Positions 17,577 to 26,624 of a stretch of 56,134 bases of DNA are shown piece after piece (the first letter of the stretch is position 1; every line of letters begins with the position of its first letter). The notes under the pieces were generated by a model. It was not told where the DNA came from. It saw only the letters and a list, made by a program, of their open reading frames with translations, and did no database searches. A program made the translations under genes and the position numbers. The DNA comes from Myxococcales bacterium (GTDB lineage: Bacteria; Myxococcota_A; Polyangia; Haliangiales; SHYZ01): positions 1-56,134 of the forward strand of contig SHYZ01000004.1 in assembly GCA_009692535.1 (NCBI GenBank), given 5' to 3'.

Positions 17577-18897
17577 TCTCGACCATCCGCTCCAGCGCGC
17601 GGCGGGCGTTCGCCACCACTTCGGCGCGCTCGTCAGCTGAAAGGCGTTCGCGGGCGCCGGTGGTTTCGTCGACGACGTCGCCGGCGATGACGCGGTTGGC
17701 GTCGGGCGCATGGCCTTTGCGCAACAGGTCGACGATGGCGACAAGGTGCGGGGGATCGTTGCGGGACATGGTGGCGCAGCCGCAGCCAATCGACTGGTAG
17801 GTCGGGTCGGGGATGTCGGCCAAGTGAACGACTTCAGCGCCGCGCGACCGCGCCAGCGCCCGCGCGTTCTTGACGAAGTGACCCTCGGTGGCGATGGCGA
17901 GCTTGTCGCCGGGCTTCGCGGCCTCGACCGCCGACCAGAGGTACCTGGTCGAGCCGGAACCGTCCGCCACCTGCACCACCGGCAACGGACTCTCCGGATG
18001 GACCAGCACCCGGTAGCCGCGCGCGCGCCAATAGTCGACCATCGCCGGCTTGAAGATCGTGTGCACGCCGCACGAACTGCCCCACCGGATCACTCGCGCC
18101 GCGTCCAGCCGCGCCCGCTCCTCCGCGCCCATCCGCGCGATCCGCATCTGCCCACCCGCCTCGCCGCCGCCCCACTGAAACTGCAGCTCCGGCGCGACGC
18201 CGCTCCACCAGCAGACGACTTCGGCGAGGTTCTGATCGGGCACGAACAGGACCTTCTTCTTCTGCGCGAGCGCCCACTGCAGCACCTTCTGCGCGTTTCC
18301 CGACGTGCAGACCGCGCCGCCAGTCGCGCCCGCCAACGCCTTCACCCGCCCCGACGTGTTCATGTACGCGATCACCATCAGCTCGTCGCCGTAGCGCGCG
18401 CGCAACTCCTCGACTGCGGGCGCCACCTGATGCTCCTTGGCGTACATCTCGAGCGTGCACCCGGCGCGCGGATTGGTGATCCATACCTGCTGGTGCGGAT
18501 GGGCGAGCGTCGCGATCGCATCGGCCATGAAGTGGACCGCGGACTCGACGATCAGCTCCGCCTGCGTGTTGCCGCGCGCCTGCAACGCCAGCTCGTAGCT
18601 GTCAGCGACGCGCCCGCCATACCGCTCGACCAACTTCACGATCTCGCCACCCATGTAGTAGTGCGCGAGCAGCAGCAGCCGCGGCCCAAACTCCTTCAAC
18701 GCCGGTTCGAGGTAGCGATCCATCCACGGCAGCACCGACTCGGGCGTGCGATCGGGCAGTGCCAGGTACTCCTCGGCGTACGGCTTGAACTCCTCCTGGT
18801 ACCAATCGAGCGGAAAATCGGTCTGGCAGATCGGCAGACCCGGCTCGATCTGGAGCCCGCTTGGACGGAACAGGTGCTCGACCGTGCGAGTGGACAT
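17560..18897 (-). CDS. nadA: Quinolinate synthase A
   Basis: NadA condenses iminoaspartate with dihydroxyacetone phosphate to quinolinate, the first ring compound of NAD synthesis, using a [4Fe-4S] cluster. The 445-residue product is of the long NadA type. Conserved stretches include LAHYYMGGEIVKLVE, ITNPRAGCTLEM, VPDQNLAEVV, WGSSCGVHTIF, VHPESPLPV and IATEGHFVKN. Candidate cluster cysteines are in AGCTLEM, AVCTSGN and SIGCGCATM. ATG at 18897 begins the conserved N-terminus; the longer frame overlaps the divergent gene. Only 28 bases separate this start from the divergent HMG-CoA-lyase-like start at 18926, so the promoters of both must lie inside the neighbour's coding region. No nadB or nadC is in the window. 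Confidence 0.95.
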   Translation of the reverse strand: MSTRTVEHLFRPSGLQIEPGLPICQTDFPLDWYQEEFKPYAEEYLALPDRTPESVLPWMDRYLEPALKEFGPRLLLLAHYYMGGEIVKLVERYGGRVADSYELALQARGNTQAELIVESAVHFMADAIATLAHPHQQVWITNPRAGCTLEMYAKEHQVAPAVEELRARYGDELMVIAYMNTSGRVKALAGATGGAVCTSGNAQKVLQWALAQKKKVLFVPDQNLAEVVCWWSGVAPELQFQWGGGEAGGQMRIARMGAEERARLDAARVIRWGSSCGVHTIFKPAMVDYWRARGYRVLVHPESPLPVVQVADGSGSTRYLWSAVEAAKPGDKLAIATEGHFVKNARALARSRGAEVVHLADIPDPTYQSIGCGCATMSRNDPPHLVAIVDLLRKGHAPDANRVIAGDVVDETTGARERLSADERAEVVANARRALERMVEITERR

Positions 18898-18925
18898 GCT
18901 GCACCGTTCTAGGGAAGCTCGCCGC

Positions 18926-19945
18926 ATGGACAAGCCGCGCGATCCGCAGCTCAATCCGAACCGGGTCGAGTCGCATTTCATCGAACTTGTGGAATGCCCG
19001 CGCGACGCGTTCCAGGGCTATCGCCGGCCGATTCCGACAGCGCGCAAGTCGGCCCATCTGGAAACGCTGGTGCGCGCCGGATTCCGGACCATCGACTTCG
19101 GTTCCTTCGTCTCGCCCAACGCGGTACCACAGATGGCCGACACCGAGGCCGTCTGGGCGGAACTGATGCGCGCGGGCTTGACGAGCAGGCGCGACCACTC
19201 ATCGGCCGCTGCACCAACGGCCGCTGCACCCATGGCCACGACCACCGCCGGATCAACCGCCGCGGCCGCTCCCGCCGCCGTCGACTGGATCGGCATCGTC
19301 GCCAACGAGCGCGGCCTCGAACGCCTGCTCGCACTGCCGGGCGTCACGACCGCCGGCTACCCCTTCTCCTGCTCTAAGACCTTCCAGCAGAAGAACACCG
19401 GCGCCTCGATCGAGCAGAGCTTCGACCGCCTCGACGCGCTGCTGTCGGCCACCCGCGCCGCCGGCCGCCGCCTGAACGTCTACCTCTCCATGGCCTTCGG
19501 CAATCCGTTCAACGATCCCTGGAGCCCCGACCTCGTCGCGCGGTTCGCCGAAAAGCTCCGCGCGCGCGGCGTCTCGAGCCTGCAACTCGCCGACACGGTC
19601 GGAACCGCAACCCCCGCGACCATCCGCGATCTCGTCACGAGCGTCGGCGCGACGATGCGGGACGCGCGCTTTGGCGTCCACCTCCACGCCCGCTCCGACG
19701 ACTTCGCGCAAAAGGTCGACGCCGCTCTCGACGCCGGCTGTCGCGCCTTCGACTCGGCGCTCGGTGGCGCCGGCGGCTGCCCGTTCGCCGGCGACGATTT
19801 GGTCGGCAACCTGCCGACCGAGGCGCTGATCGCACATCTTCGCGCGCGCGGCTTCGATCCCGCGATCGCTCCCGCGGCACTCCTCGCAGCCTCGGCATCC
19901 GCGGCCGCGGTGATCCACGACTTCGCCGGAGCTCCCGTCCCATGA
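18926..19945 (+). CDS. Hydroxymethylglutaryl-CoA lyase-like protein
   Basis: The 339-residue product has the HMG-CoA lyase/DRE-TIM barrel layout; the enzyme splits HMG-CoA to acetoacetate and acetyl-CoA. Arg26-Asp27 in ECPRDAFQ match the catalytic RD of the family. SFVSPNAVPQMADTEAVW, LQLADTVGTATP and the metal motif FGVHLHARSDD follow, then the catalytic cysteine loop GGAGGCPFAGDDLVGNLPTE. The usual RDG is RDA here. An Ala/Thr/Pro-rich stretch of about 30 residues (around residues 90-120) interrupts the barrel and is encoded partly by a 15-base tandem duplication (19203-19231). ATG at 18926 follows AGGGA. The next gene starts inside its stop codon as ATGA, so the two are one operon. Substrate specificity is not proven. 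Confidence 0.82.
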   Translation: MDKPRDPQLNPNRVESHFIELVECPRDAFQGYRRPIPTARKSAHLETLVRAGFRTIDFGSFVSPNAVPQMADTEAVWAELMRAGLTSRRDHSSAAAPTAAAPMATTTAGSTAAAAPAAVDWIGIVANERGLERLLALPGVTTAGYPFSCSKTFQQKNTGASIEQSFDRLDALLSATRAAGRRLNVYLSMAFGNPFNDPWSPDLVARFAEKLRARGVSSLQLADTVGTATPATIRDLVTSVGATMRDARFGVHLHARSDDFAQKVDAALDAGCRAFDSALGGAGGCPFAGDDLVGNLPTEALIAHLRARGFDPAIAPAALLAASASAAAVIHDFAGAPVP

Positions 19946-20733
19946 GCGCGCCGCTGATCACCGTTCGCGACGTCGAAGATGTCCGCATCGTCACGCTCTC
20001 CCGCCCCGAGGTAAAGAACGCGCTCTCGGCGGACATGGTGAGCGCGCTGCTTGCCGCGCTCGACGCCGCCACCGCCGACCTTCGGCTGCGCGGCCTCGTG
20101 CTCGCTGGCGCTGGCGCCGACTTCTGCGCCGGCGCCGACCTCAAGTCGCTGCAGCAGCTCGCCACGCTCGGCTTCGAGGCCAACCGCGCTGACTCGCGCC
20201 ACCTTGCCGCGCTCTTCACTCGCATCCATCGCCATCGGCTGCCGATCGTCGCCGCCGTGCACGGCCACGCACTCGCCGGCGGGGCCGGCCTCGCCTGCGT
20301 CTGCGACCGCGTAGTCGCGGCCGACGACGCGAAGTTCGGCTTCACCGAGGCGCGCATCGGCTTCGTCGCGGCGATCGTGTCGCGCTTCCTGGTCGATCGC
20401 ACCGGCCCGCGCGTCGCGCGCGAGCTGCTCCTCACCGCCCGATTGGTGCAGGCCGGCGAGGCGCTCACCCTCGGCCTCGCCGACGAGGTCGCGCCCACCG
20501 CCGAGGTCGAGGCGCGCGCACTCGCCTGGCTCGCTTCGCTGCGCCGCTGCTCGAGTTCCTCGATTGCGCTGACCAAGACGCTGCTCGCCGACCTGCCCGG
20601 TACCGCCGCCGACGCCGCGCTCGACTGGGCTGCCGACCTGAACGCGCGCACGCGCGCCACCGACGACTGCCGCGAAGGCATCGCCTCGATGCTGGAGAAG
20701 CGCAAGCCGCGCTGGTGGCCGCCGACGTCGTGA
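19942..20733 (+). CDS. Enoyl-CoA hydratase family protein, probably methylglutaconyl-CoA hydratase
   Basis: The 263-residue crotonase-fold protein has the oxyanion-hole and CoA segments GADFCAGADLKSLQQL and HGHALAGGAGLACVCDRVVA, then FGFTEARIGFVAAIVSRF with the single catalytic-type glutamate. Loss of the first glutamate (GGAGLA instead of GGGxE) and the FTEARIG stretch match the LiuC-type methylglutaconyl-CoA hydratases of leucine/isovalerate breakdown. It is translationally coupled to the HMG-CoA-lyase-like gene, the next step of that pathway, and a methylcrotonyl-CoA carboxylase-like subunit lies 3.5 kb upstream. The substrate assignment rests on this context. Confidence 0.85.
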   Translation: MSAPLITVRDVEDVRIVTLSRPEVKNALSADMVSALLAALDAATADLRLRGLVLAGAGADFCAGADLKSLQQLATLGFEANRADSRHLAALFTRIHRHRLPIVAAVHGHALAGGAGLACVCDRVVAADDAKFGFTEARIGFVAAIVSRFLVDRTGPRVARELLLTARLVQAGEALTLGLADEVAPTAEVEARALAWLASLRRCSSSSIALTKTLLADLPGTAADAALDWAADLNARTRATDDCREGIASMLEKRKPRWWPPTS

Positions 20734-20740
20734 CCGTCGC

Positions 20741-22150
20741 GTGAGCGAGCAGCGGCGGATCGCGGCGGCGTGCGCGTTGCTGCTTGGCACGACAGCGGCG
20801 ATCGCCTGGCTGCCGCGCCTCGCGGTGCCAAACGTCGCCAGCTACCTCGCACTCGCCGCGGGTGCCGCCGCAGCGTTCCTGGCACTGGTCGGGTTCGCCG
20901 ATCGCAACGCCCGCCGAGGCGCCCCGCTCCGCAACTCGCCCTTCTCGCCACGCCGATTGCTGTGGGGAGCGCTCCTGCTGCGGATCGCCGTCGTCGCCGC
21001 GCCGCCGTGGCTTTCGGACGATCTCTGGCGCTACCTCTGGGAAGGCCAGGTTCAGCGTGCCGGCTTCTCTCCGTACGTGCACGCACCCGACGATCCGGCG
21101 CTGTCGGAGCTGCGCGACGACCTGCACTCCCGCGTCGCATTCGGTTCGATTCCGGCCGTCTATCCACCCGCCGCGCAACTGCTCTTCCGCGCAACGCCGC
21201 CCTCGCCGTACCTCTGGAAGGCGCTGATCGCCGCGATCGATCTGGCGTTCGTGGCCTGGATGGTGCACCGGCTCGGTCGCGGCTCCGCGCACCGCGCGCT
21301 GCTCTACGCCTGGAACCCGCTGGTGCTGCTCGAGGGCGCCGCAAGCGGCCACGTCGATGCGCTGGCGTGGATGGCGACGGTCGTCGCTCTCGATCGCTTC
21401 GCGTCGCAGCGCACGGCGAGCGCGGCACGCGCGGTCGCGACCGGCGCTCTGGCCGGCATCGCCGGGATGCTGAAGCCACAGGGCTTCGTGGCGCTGCTCG
21501 GACTCCTGCGCGCGCCACGCCTCGCGACGCTGCTCGGCGCCGTCGTCGCGATCGCGCTCCCGTGGCTGCCGTTCGCGAGCGACGGTCTGCGCCTGTTCGA
21601 CGGCCTCGCCCGCTACGCCCACGACTGGGAGATGAACGGCCTGTGCTACCCGCCGTGCGTCCGCTTGGCAGAGCACGTGAAGGCGTGGCTCGAAGCACTG
21701 CCCGACACGTTCTCACTCTGGCGAGTGCGCGAGATCGGCTACGAGATCGTGCCGAACCAGCTGGGGCGCAAGCTCTCGACGCTGCTCTTCCTCGGCGTGG
21801 TCGCACTGCTGCTGCGGCGCTGGCGCGGTCGCGTGCTGCCGCTCGCGTTCTTCGTGATCGCCGCGTTCCTCGCGACGACGCCTGCGGTGCATCCGTGGTA
21901 CGTCGCCTGGCTCGCGGCCTTCCTGCCGTTCCTGCCCAACGGCGCCGGCCGCTTCGCGCTGGCGCTCACCGTGACGACGCTCGCGGCGCACGCGATTCCG
22001 GTGGCGCGACTCGCTGACGGCGCGTGGAGCGAGCCGCCCTGGATCGCGCTCACCACCTGGCTGGCGCCCTGCGCCCTGTTCGCGTGGTCGAGCTGGCGCG
22101 GCGAGTTTGCGCCGCTCGAAGCCGCGGATCGGACGATCGGTCGATCGTGA
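20741..22150 (+). CDS. Polyprenol-phosphate-dependent membrane mannosyltransferase-like protein (GT87-type)
   Basis: The 469-residue product has about ten hydrophobic segments. The acidic loop LSDDLWRYLWEGQ after an early membrane helix is the pattern of GT-C mannosyltransferases of the GT87/MptA-B group, which use a lipid-phosphate sugar donor on the outer face of the membrane. Further typical stretches are NPLVLLEGAASGHVDALAWM and TTPAVHPWYVAWLAAFLPFL. GTG at 20741 starts seven bases after the hydratase stop. It may share a transcript with the hydratase but is functionally unrelated. Its acceptor is unknown; other glycosyltransferases lie within 8 kb. Confidence 0.8.
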   Translation: MSEQRRIAAACALLLGTTAAIAWLPRLAVPNVASYLALAAGAAAAFLALVGFADRNARRGAPLRNSPFSPRRLLWGALLLRIAVVAAPPWLSDDLWRYLWEGQVQRAGFSPYVHAPDDPALSELRDDLHSRVAFGSIPAVYPPAAQLLFRATPPSPYLWKALIAAIDLAFVAWMVHRLGRGSAHRALLYAWNPLVLLEGAASGHVDALAWMATVVALDRFASQRTASAARAVATGALAGIAGMLKPQGFVALLGLLRAPRLATLLGAVVAIALPWLPFASDGLRLFDGLARYAHDWEMNGLCYPPCVRLAEHVKAWLEALPDTFSLWRVREIGYEIVPNQLGRKLSTLLFLGVVALLLRRWRGRVLPLAFFVIAAFLATTPAVHPWYVAWLAAFLPFLPNGAGRFALALTVTTLAAHAIPVARLADGAWSEPPWIALTTWLAPCALFAWSSWRGEFAPLEAADRTIGRS

Positions 22151-22174
22151 CCCACGGCTCCGAGCGAAGACGCG

Positions 22175-23179
22175 TCAGCTCTTCATGATCGTGTCGAGCA
22201 ACTGCTGCGCCTGCGGCGGGATCTCCTGGCCGGTCTCCTTCACCTTGCCGGCGTACTTCTTCGCCGCCTCGGGATTCTTCAGGAACCGGTGGTTGAAGAA
22301 CGCGCCGTTCATGTAGAGCTGGAACGCGACGCTCATGTCCTTCAGCGGACCGAACGCATCGAGCTCGTCGATCTTCTTCGTGAACGGCGGGATCTTGTCG
22401 GGACCGTCGATCGACGACATCTCCGCCAGCACCACGCGCTCGAGCAGGCCGTGCTCATTCGTCGGATCGAGTGCGCGCGCCGCCGCCGTCGTCGCGTCGT
22501 CGAGCTGGCCCGCCTTCAACAACGCGTTCACGGCCTTCAGCTTGCGACCGGCCTTGTTCTCGGGGTCCGCCGCCAACGCGAGACGGACGATGGCGGCGAG
22601 CTTCAGCCCGAACGGCGAATCCTCCGGCAACGTCTCGAGCCTGACGATCGCGCCATCTAGAAGTGCGTCCTTCGCCGCGCCTTCCGCCGCCAGGACCGCC
22701 TTCTCGAGCTCCACGACCTCGGCGAGCGCCGCCTTGCCGGTCGCGCGCAACTCCCCCAGGTGCTTCACGTAGGCGTCGGGGCCGCCGGCCGCGTAGCCGG
22801 TCCGGCCGAAGACATCACCGTCGGCCGTCATCAGCAGGATGGTCGGGAAGCCGCGGATCGCGTACTTCGCCTGCAGCTCCTGGTTGCGTGCCATGTTCGG
22901 CACCTTGGCCACGATCTCCTCGGCGTGCGGGAAGTCGAGCGCGCAGAGGACGTACTGCTCGTTCGCCGCCTTCAGGAACTCGTCGTGGGCGAAGACCTCT
23001 TCGTGCAGCTTGATGCACCAGCCGCACCAGTCGGAACCGGTGAAGTCGACCAGCAGGTCCTTCCCAGCTTCCTTGGCAGCCTTCGCCGCCACGTCCCAAT
23101 CGGCGTTCCAGGCGGACTCACCCTCGGTTCCCGGCGCGGCCGCAAGCGCGGCCGCGGACAGCAGCAATTGGTTCAACAT
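22175..23179 (-). CDS. Secreted thioredoxin-fold protein (CGWC)
   Basis: The 334-residue product has a signal peptide (NQLLLSAAALAAAPG) and an N-terminal thioredoxin-like domain with the redox pair WCGWC (GSDWCGWCIKLHEEVF) and a cis-proline-type IRGFPTILLM. The remaining 190 residues are helical and TPR-like (LALAADPENKAGRKLKAVNA). Such proteins reduce or isomerise disulphides of exported proteins. ATG at 23179 begins the signal peptide. It is convergent with the GT87-like gene, 24 bases apart. Confidence 0.88.
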   Translation of the reverse strand: MLNQLLLSAAALAAAPGTEGESAWNADWDVAAKAAKEAGKDLLVDFTGSDWCGWCIKLHEEVFAHDEFLKAANEQYVLCALDFPHAEEIVAKVPNMARNQELQAKYAIRGFPTILLMTADGDVFGRTGYAAGGPDAYVKHLGELRATGKAALAEVVELEKAVLAAEGAAKDALLDGAIVRLETLPEDSPFGLKLAAIVRLALAADPENKAGRKLKAVNALLKAGQLDDATTAAARALDPTNEHGLLERVVLAEMSSIDGPDKIPPFTKKIDELDAFGPLKDMSVAFQLYMNGAFFNHRFLKNPEAAKKYAGKVKETGQEIPPQAQQLLDTIMKS

Positions 23180-23323
23180 CCGACGCGATTCCTTCGATGC
23201 GCCGGAGCGAGCGCTTCCCTGGGATTCCGGCACCTACCGGATCAGGCCCTGGAGAGTCGGCGACACGCGGCGATCGTGCGGCGACTGCGGAGCGTGAGAT
23301 TTCGGATACGACGCGGCGCGAAC

Positions 23324-24553
23324 TTAGTGACGCTGCTCCTTGGTGCCGGCACGCTCCTGCGCCAGCTCGCCGGCCACGACCGTGGCCAGCCGCTGGTACT
23401 GCTCGCGTCGGTTGTAGAGCTGCGCCGAGATGCGGAGCAGCCGCCGGGGAGGCGCCGGCCACAGGGGCAGCGGCAGCTCGATCTGGTGGCGCTCGAACAG
23501 GCGCAGTTGGAGCGGATCAAGGCCAAGCGGAGCGGCGCCGGGCTCCGGCTGGTCGGGCAGGACGATCGCCGCCAACGACCCCACCATCGATTCGGGGCAC
23601 GGTTCGGGCTGCGGCACCGCTTCCAGCAAGAGCCGCCGCCCCTCCAGCACCAGCGCGTGGTTGCGCCGCCGGATCTCGTCGAAGCCGCCCGGCACGAGAC
23701 CGGCCAGGAATTGCAGCGCCAGCGGGATCACCAGCCACGGTGTCGGATCGAAGGTGCCGGGCCAGTCGAATTCGAGCAGGAAGCGCGAGCGATCGGTGCG
23801 GCGGCTGTTGGCGCCGTGGCTGATCGCGAGCGGACGGATCGCCGCCTGCCGATCGCGGCGCACCCACAGCAGCGCCGAGCCCTTCGGCGTGCAAAGCCAC
23901 TTGTGGCAGTTGCCGGTGTAGTAGGCCGCGCCGAGCTGTTCCAAATCGAGCGCCACCTGCCCCGGTCCGTGCGCGCCATCGACCAGCGTGTCGACGCCGC
24001 GCGCCGCAAGTTCCCGCACGATCTGCTCGATCGGGAAGAGCAGGCCGGTCGGGCTCTGGATGTGGTCGACGAGCGCGAGGCGGGTGCGCGGAGTGACCTG
24101 CGCCAGGATCCGCTCGAGCACGATGTCGGGCGACGCGAGCGGGAACGGGACCTTGGCGACGACGACCGTCGCGCCGCACTGGCGGGCCACGAAATCGAGC
24201 GCGTTCCGGCTCGCGTTGTACTCCTGGTCGGTGGTCAAGAGCTCGTCGCCGGGTGCAAACGTGAGGCTGCGCAGGACGCTGTTCACGCCGGCGGTTGCGT
24301 TCGGGACGAGGGCAATGTCCTCGGGGCGGGCGCCGAGAAACGTTCCGAGCGCGCCGCGCGCCGCGTCGAGGTGGCGTTCGATCTCGCGATGGAGGAACAG
24401 GACTGGCTCGCGTTCGAGGCGGCGCTGCCATTCGTGCTGCGCCGCGAGGATCGGCGCCGGGCAGGCACCGAAGGAGCCGTGGTTCAGATAGGCGATGGCC
24501 GGATCGAGCGACCAATGGCGGGCGAGATCGACGGCAGGCAGCACGGGGATCAC
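23324..24553 (-). CDS. Class V PLP-dependent aminotransferase (isopenicillin-N epimerase/cysteine desulfurase-like)
   Basis: The 409-residue product is a fold-type I PLP enzyme of class V. The N-terminus AYLNHGSFGACPAPILAAQ is typical of the isopenicillin-N epimerase-like subgroup. ALVPNATAGVNSVLRSL binds the phosphate side. VDGAHGPGQVALDL holds the Asp/His facing the pyridine ring, and YYTGNCHKWLCTPKGSALLW carries the Schiff-base lysine. No cysteine loop typical of true cysteine desulfurases was seen. The substrate is unknown. Its start lies 20 bases from the first copy of the 180-base repeat. Confidence 0.85.
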   Translation of the reverse strand: MIPVLPAVDLARHWSLDPAIAYLNHGSFGACPAPILAAQHEWQRRLEREPVLFLHREIERHLDAARGALGTFLGARPEDIALVPNATAGVNSVLRSLTFAPGDELLTTDQEYNASRNALDFVARQCGATVVVAKVPFPLASPDIVLERILAQVTPRTRLALVDHIQSPTGLLFPIEQIVRELAARGVDTLVDGAHGPGQVALDLEQLGAAYYTGNCHKWLCTPKGSALLWVRRDRQAAIRPLAISHGANSRRTDRSRFLLEFDWPGTFDPTPWLVIPLALQFLAGLVPGGFDEIRRRNHALVLEGRRLLLEAVPQPEPCPESMVGSLAAIVLPDQPEPGAAPLGLDPLQLRLFERHQIELPLPLWPAPPRRLLRISAQLYNRREQYQRLATVVAGELAQERAGTKEQRH

Positions 24554-24573
24554 GGGAACTCCTGGCGCGGTGA

Positions 24574-24750
24574 GCCCGGGTGATTCATGAGCCCCGTAGC
24601 GAGGCGACGGGATGTCGGTGCAGGACGAGAATGGAAATCGCGGCTCCGACGATGCGGGTCAAAAGACCCGCTGAGCAAGGAACGCGGTTTTCCGACGACG
24701 TCATGCGCCGACAGACCAAGCCGAAGTAGGGGTTCATGAATCATCCGGGC
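24574..24750 (+). repeat. Intergenic repeat with terminal inverted repeats, copy 1
   Basis: This 177-base non-coding unit recurs in the same orientation at 26625-26816. Its 22-base ends (24574-24595 and 24729-24750) are inverted repeats matching at 20 of 22 positions and containing the core TTCATGA. A perfect 7-bp hairpin GCGGGTC-AAAA-GACCCGC sits at 24654-24671. GTAG occurs just inside each end (24596-24599 and 24726-24729). The structure is that of a MITE- or REP-doublet-like element. No protein is credible in it. Confidence 0.85.
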
Positions 24751-24815
24751 TAGAACGTCCGCGCCGCTCGCGCGGTGCGGACGCAGAAGCGTAGCACGAG
24801 ACGCGCGCGCCTCAG

Positions 24816-26615
24816 GTGGAGCCGACCACGGTCTCGCGCGCGAAGCACCGACTCGTGATGGCGTCGCTGCTGCTGCTCGCGGCGTGGCTGCGGCTGCGCG
24901 CGATCGACTTCGGCCTGCCCTACCCGTTCGCCGCCATCGACGAGCACATCGTGACCGACCACGCGATCGGCTTCACGACCGGCGACCTGAATCCGCATTA
25001 CTTCGCCTACCCGTCCGGCTGCTTCCTGCTCCACTCGATCGCCTATCTGGGCGCGTTCCTGTTCGGGCCGCACGAGTCGCTGGCGGAGTTCCGCGATGCG
25101 TTCTGGGTCGCGCCGCAATCGTTGCTCCTGCTGAGCCGCTGGCTGACCGCGCTGCTGGCGATCGCGACGGTGTGGGCGGTCTCGCGTCTCGCCGCCGAGC
25201 TCGCGCGCACCGCCGGCTTTTGCGCGGCGCGCCGGCCCGCGGCGTGGTTCGCGGCGGCGGCGCTCGCGAGCTCGCACCTGCACGCGGCCAACTCGCGCTG
25301 GACCACAGTCGACGTGCCGATGCTGCTGGCCGCGACGATCGGCCTCGTGCTGGCGCTGCGCCATCTGCGGCGCGGCGGTCGCGGCACTGCGGCCGGCGCT
25401 GCCATCGCGATCGGGCTGGCAGCGTCGTGCAAGTACTACGGCGCGCTCTTCGCAATCGGGGTCGGTGTTGCCGTGGCCTGGCGCGCGTGGGTCGACAGCG
25501 CCACGGCAATTTCGTCGAGCGCGCTTCAAGGCAGACGCCATCGCGCACGACTCGTCGCGGTCGCGTTGGCGCGAGCAGCCGGCTGGACGATCGTGGCGTT
25601 CGTGGCGACGTCGCCCTTCGTCGTGCTCGACTTCGCGGCGTTTGAAAACGACTTCGCCGAACTCTCGAGACACATGGAGGGCGGCCACTTCGGCCACGAT
25701 CCGACCCGTTCCGGCGCCGCGGTCTACGCCGCGCACCTGGTCGGGCCGTGGATCGGCGCGTGGCTGGTCGTGCCGGCGGCGTTGGGAGCTTTGCTCGCCG
25801 CCACGCGCCGTGGCGCACGGATCGCGCTGCTGGTGATCGTGCTGCCGGCCGCCGTTCACTTCATGGTGATCGCCCGCTTCAAGGCGCAGCCGGTCGACTA
25901 TCTGCTCGGGCTCCTGCCGGCGTTGGTCGCGGTCGCGGGGCTGTTCGCGGCAGCGCTCGTCCGCCGAGTCGCCACCTCACGTGCCCCGCGCACCGCCTTC
26001 GCGGCGCTCGCCCTGCTGGCCGCCCCACTCGCGTTCGGCGTGCAGCATGCCCTTGATTTCACGAGCTACGTCGCGCGCGAAGACAGCCGCGTCGCCGCGC
26101 GGCGCTGGATCGAGGAGCACCTTCCGCCGGGCACACTCGTCGCCGCCGACACCTGGCTCGACCTCGAACTGACCACGGCCTGCCTCGAGCAGATGCGCGA
26201 CGCGCGTGCGCGGGAGCTCCTGCAACCGCCTGGCGCACCCCCCGAGATCCCGAAACGCCGGGCGCGCGACGAACCACTCGCAGCGCTCGACGCAAAACTC
26301 GCCGCCGCGCGTCTGCGGCCAAGCGGACGCGGGTTCGACTTCGGCTTCCTTTCACCACAAGTCGAGATCGGGCTGCGTGACGAACTGTTCGCGGTCATCC
26401 GCGAAAACGGCGGGCGCTGGCTGATCCTCGACGGCAGCCGCGCCGCACGCGCGCAACGCACCGGCGGCGACCAACTCGACCTCGCCGCGTGGTACCGCCG
26501 CCACATGAGCGGCCCGATGGTGGTCGCGCGCTTCGATCCGGCGGGCGGCACGATCAGCGGCCCAGCGCTCGTTGTGCTCGACCTGCGCCTCGATCCGGCA
26601 CTCGCGCCGAAGTGA
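24816..26615 (+). CDS. Membrane glycosyltransferase, GT39/ArnT-PMT-like
   Basis: The 599-residue product has an N-terminal helix, then the short extracellular loop FAAIDEHIVTDHAIGFTTGD with the acidic residues expected in GT-C enzymes. About ten more membrane segments follow, then a soluble C-terminal domain of about 180 residues. It most resembles the dolichyl-phosphate-mannose/ArnT-like family, which moves a sugar from a lipid-phosphate donor to a protein or lipid outside the membrane. The start is GTG at 24816; ATG at 24858, directly before the first membrane helix, is a good alternative. The gene is bracketed by the two 180-base repeats. Acceptor and donor are unknown. Confidence 0.78.
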   Translation: MEPTTVSRAKHRLVMASLLLLAAWLRLRAIDFGLPYPFAAIDEHIVTDHAIGFTTGDLNPHYFAYPSGCFLLHSIAYLGAFLFGPHESLAEFRDAFWVAPQSLLLLSRWLTALLAIATVWAVSRLAAELARTAGFCAARRPAAWFAAAALASSHLHAANSRWTTVDVPMLLAATIGLVLALRHLRRGGRGTAAGAAIAIGLAASCKYYGALFAIGVGVAVAWRAWVDSATAISSSALQGRRHRARLVAVALARAAGWTIVAFVATSPFVVLDFAAFENDFAELSRHMEGGHFGHDPTRSGAAVYAAHLVGPWIGAWLVVPAALGALLAATRRGARIALLVIVLPAAVHFMVIARFKAQPVDYLLGLLPALVAVAGLFAAALVRRVATSRAPRTAFAALALLAAPLAFGVQHALDFTSYVAREDSRVAARRWIEEHLPPGTLVAADTWLDLELTTACLEQMRDARARELLQPPGAPPEIPKRRARDEPLAALDAKLAAARLRPSGRGFDFGFLSPQVEIGLRDELFAVIRENGGRWLILDGSRAARAQRTGGDQLDLAAWYRRHMSGPMVVARFDPAGGTISGPALVVLDLRLDPALAPK

Positions 26616-26624
26616 CCGCCCCAA

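Noticed and set aside
24550-24744. Minus-strand open frame conserved in both 180-bp repeats
   Set aside because: Similarity is explained by DNA-level conservation of the whole element including its non-coding ends; no ribosome site or family match.
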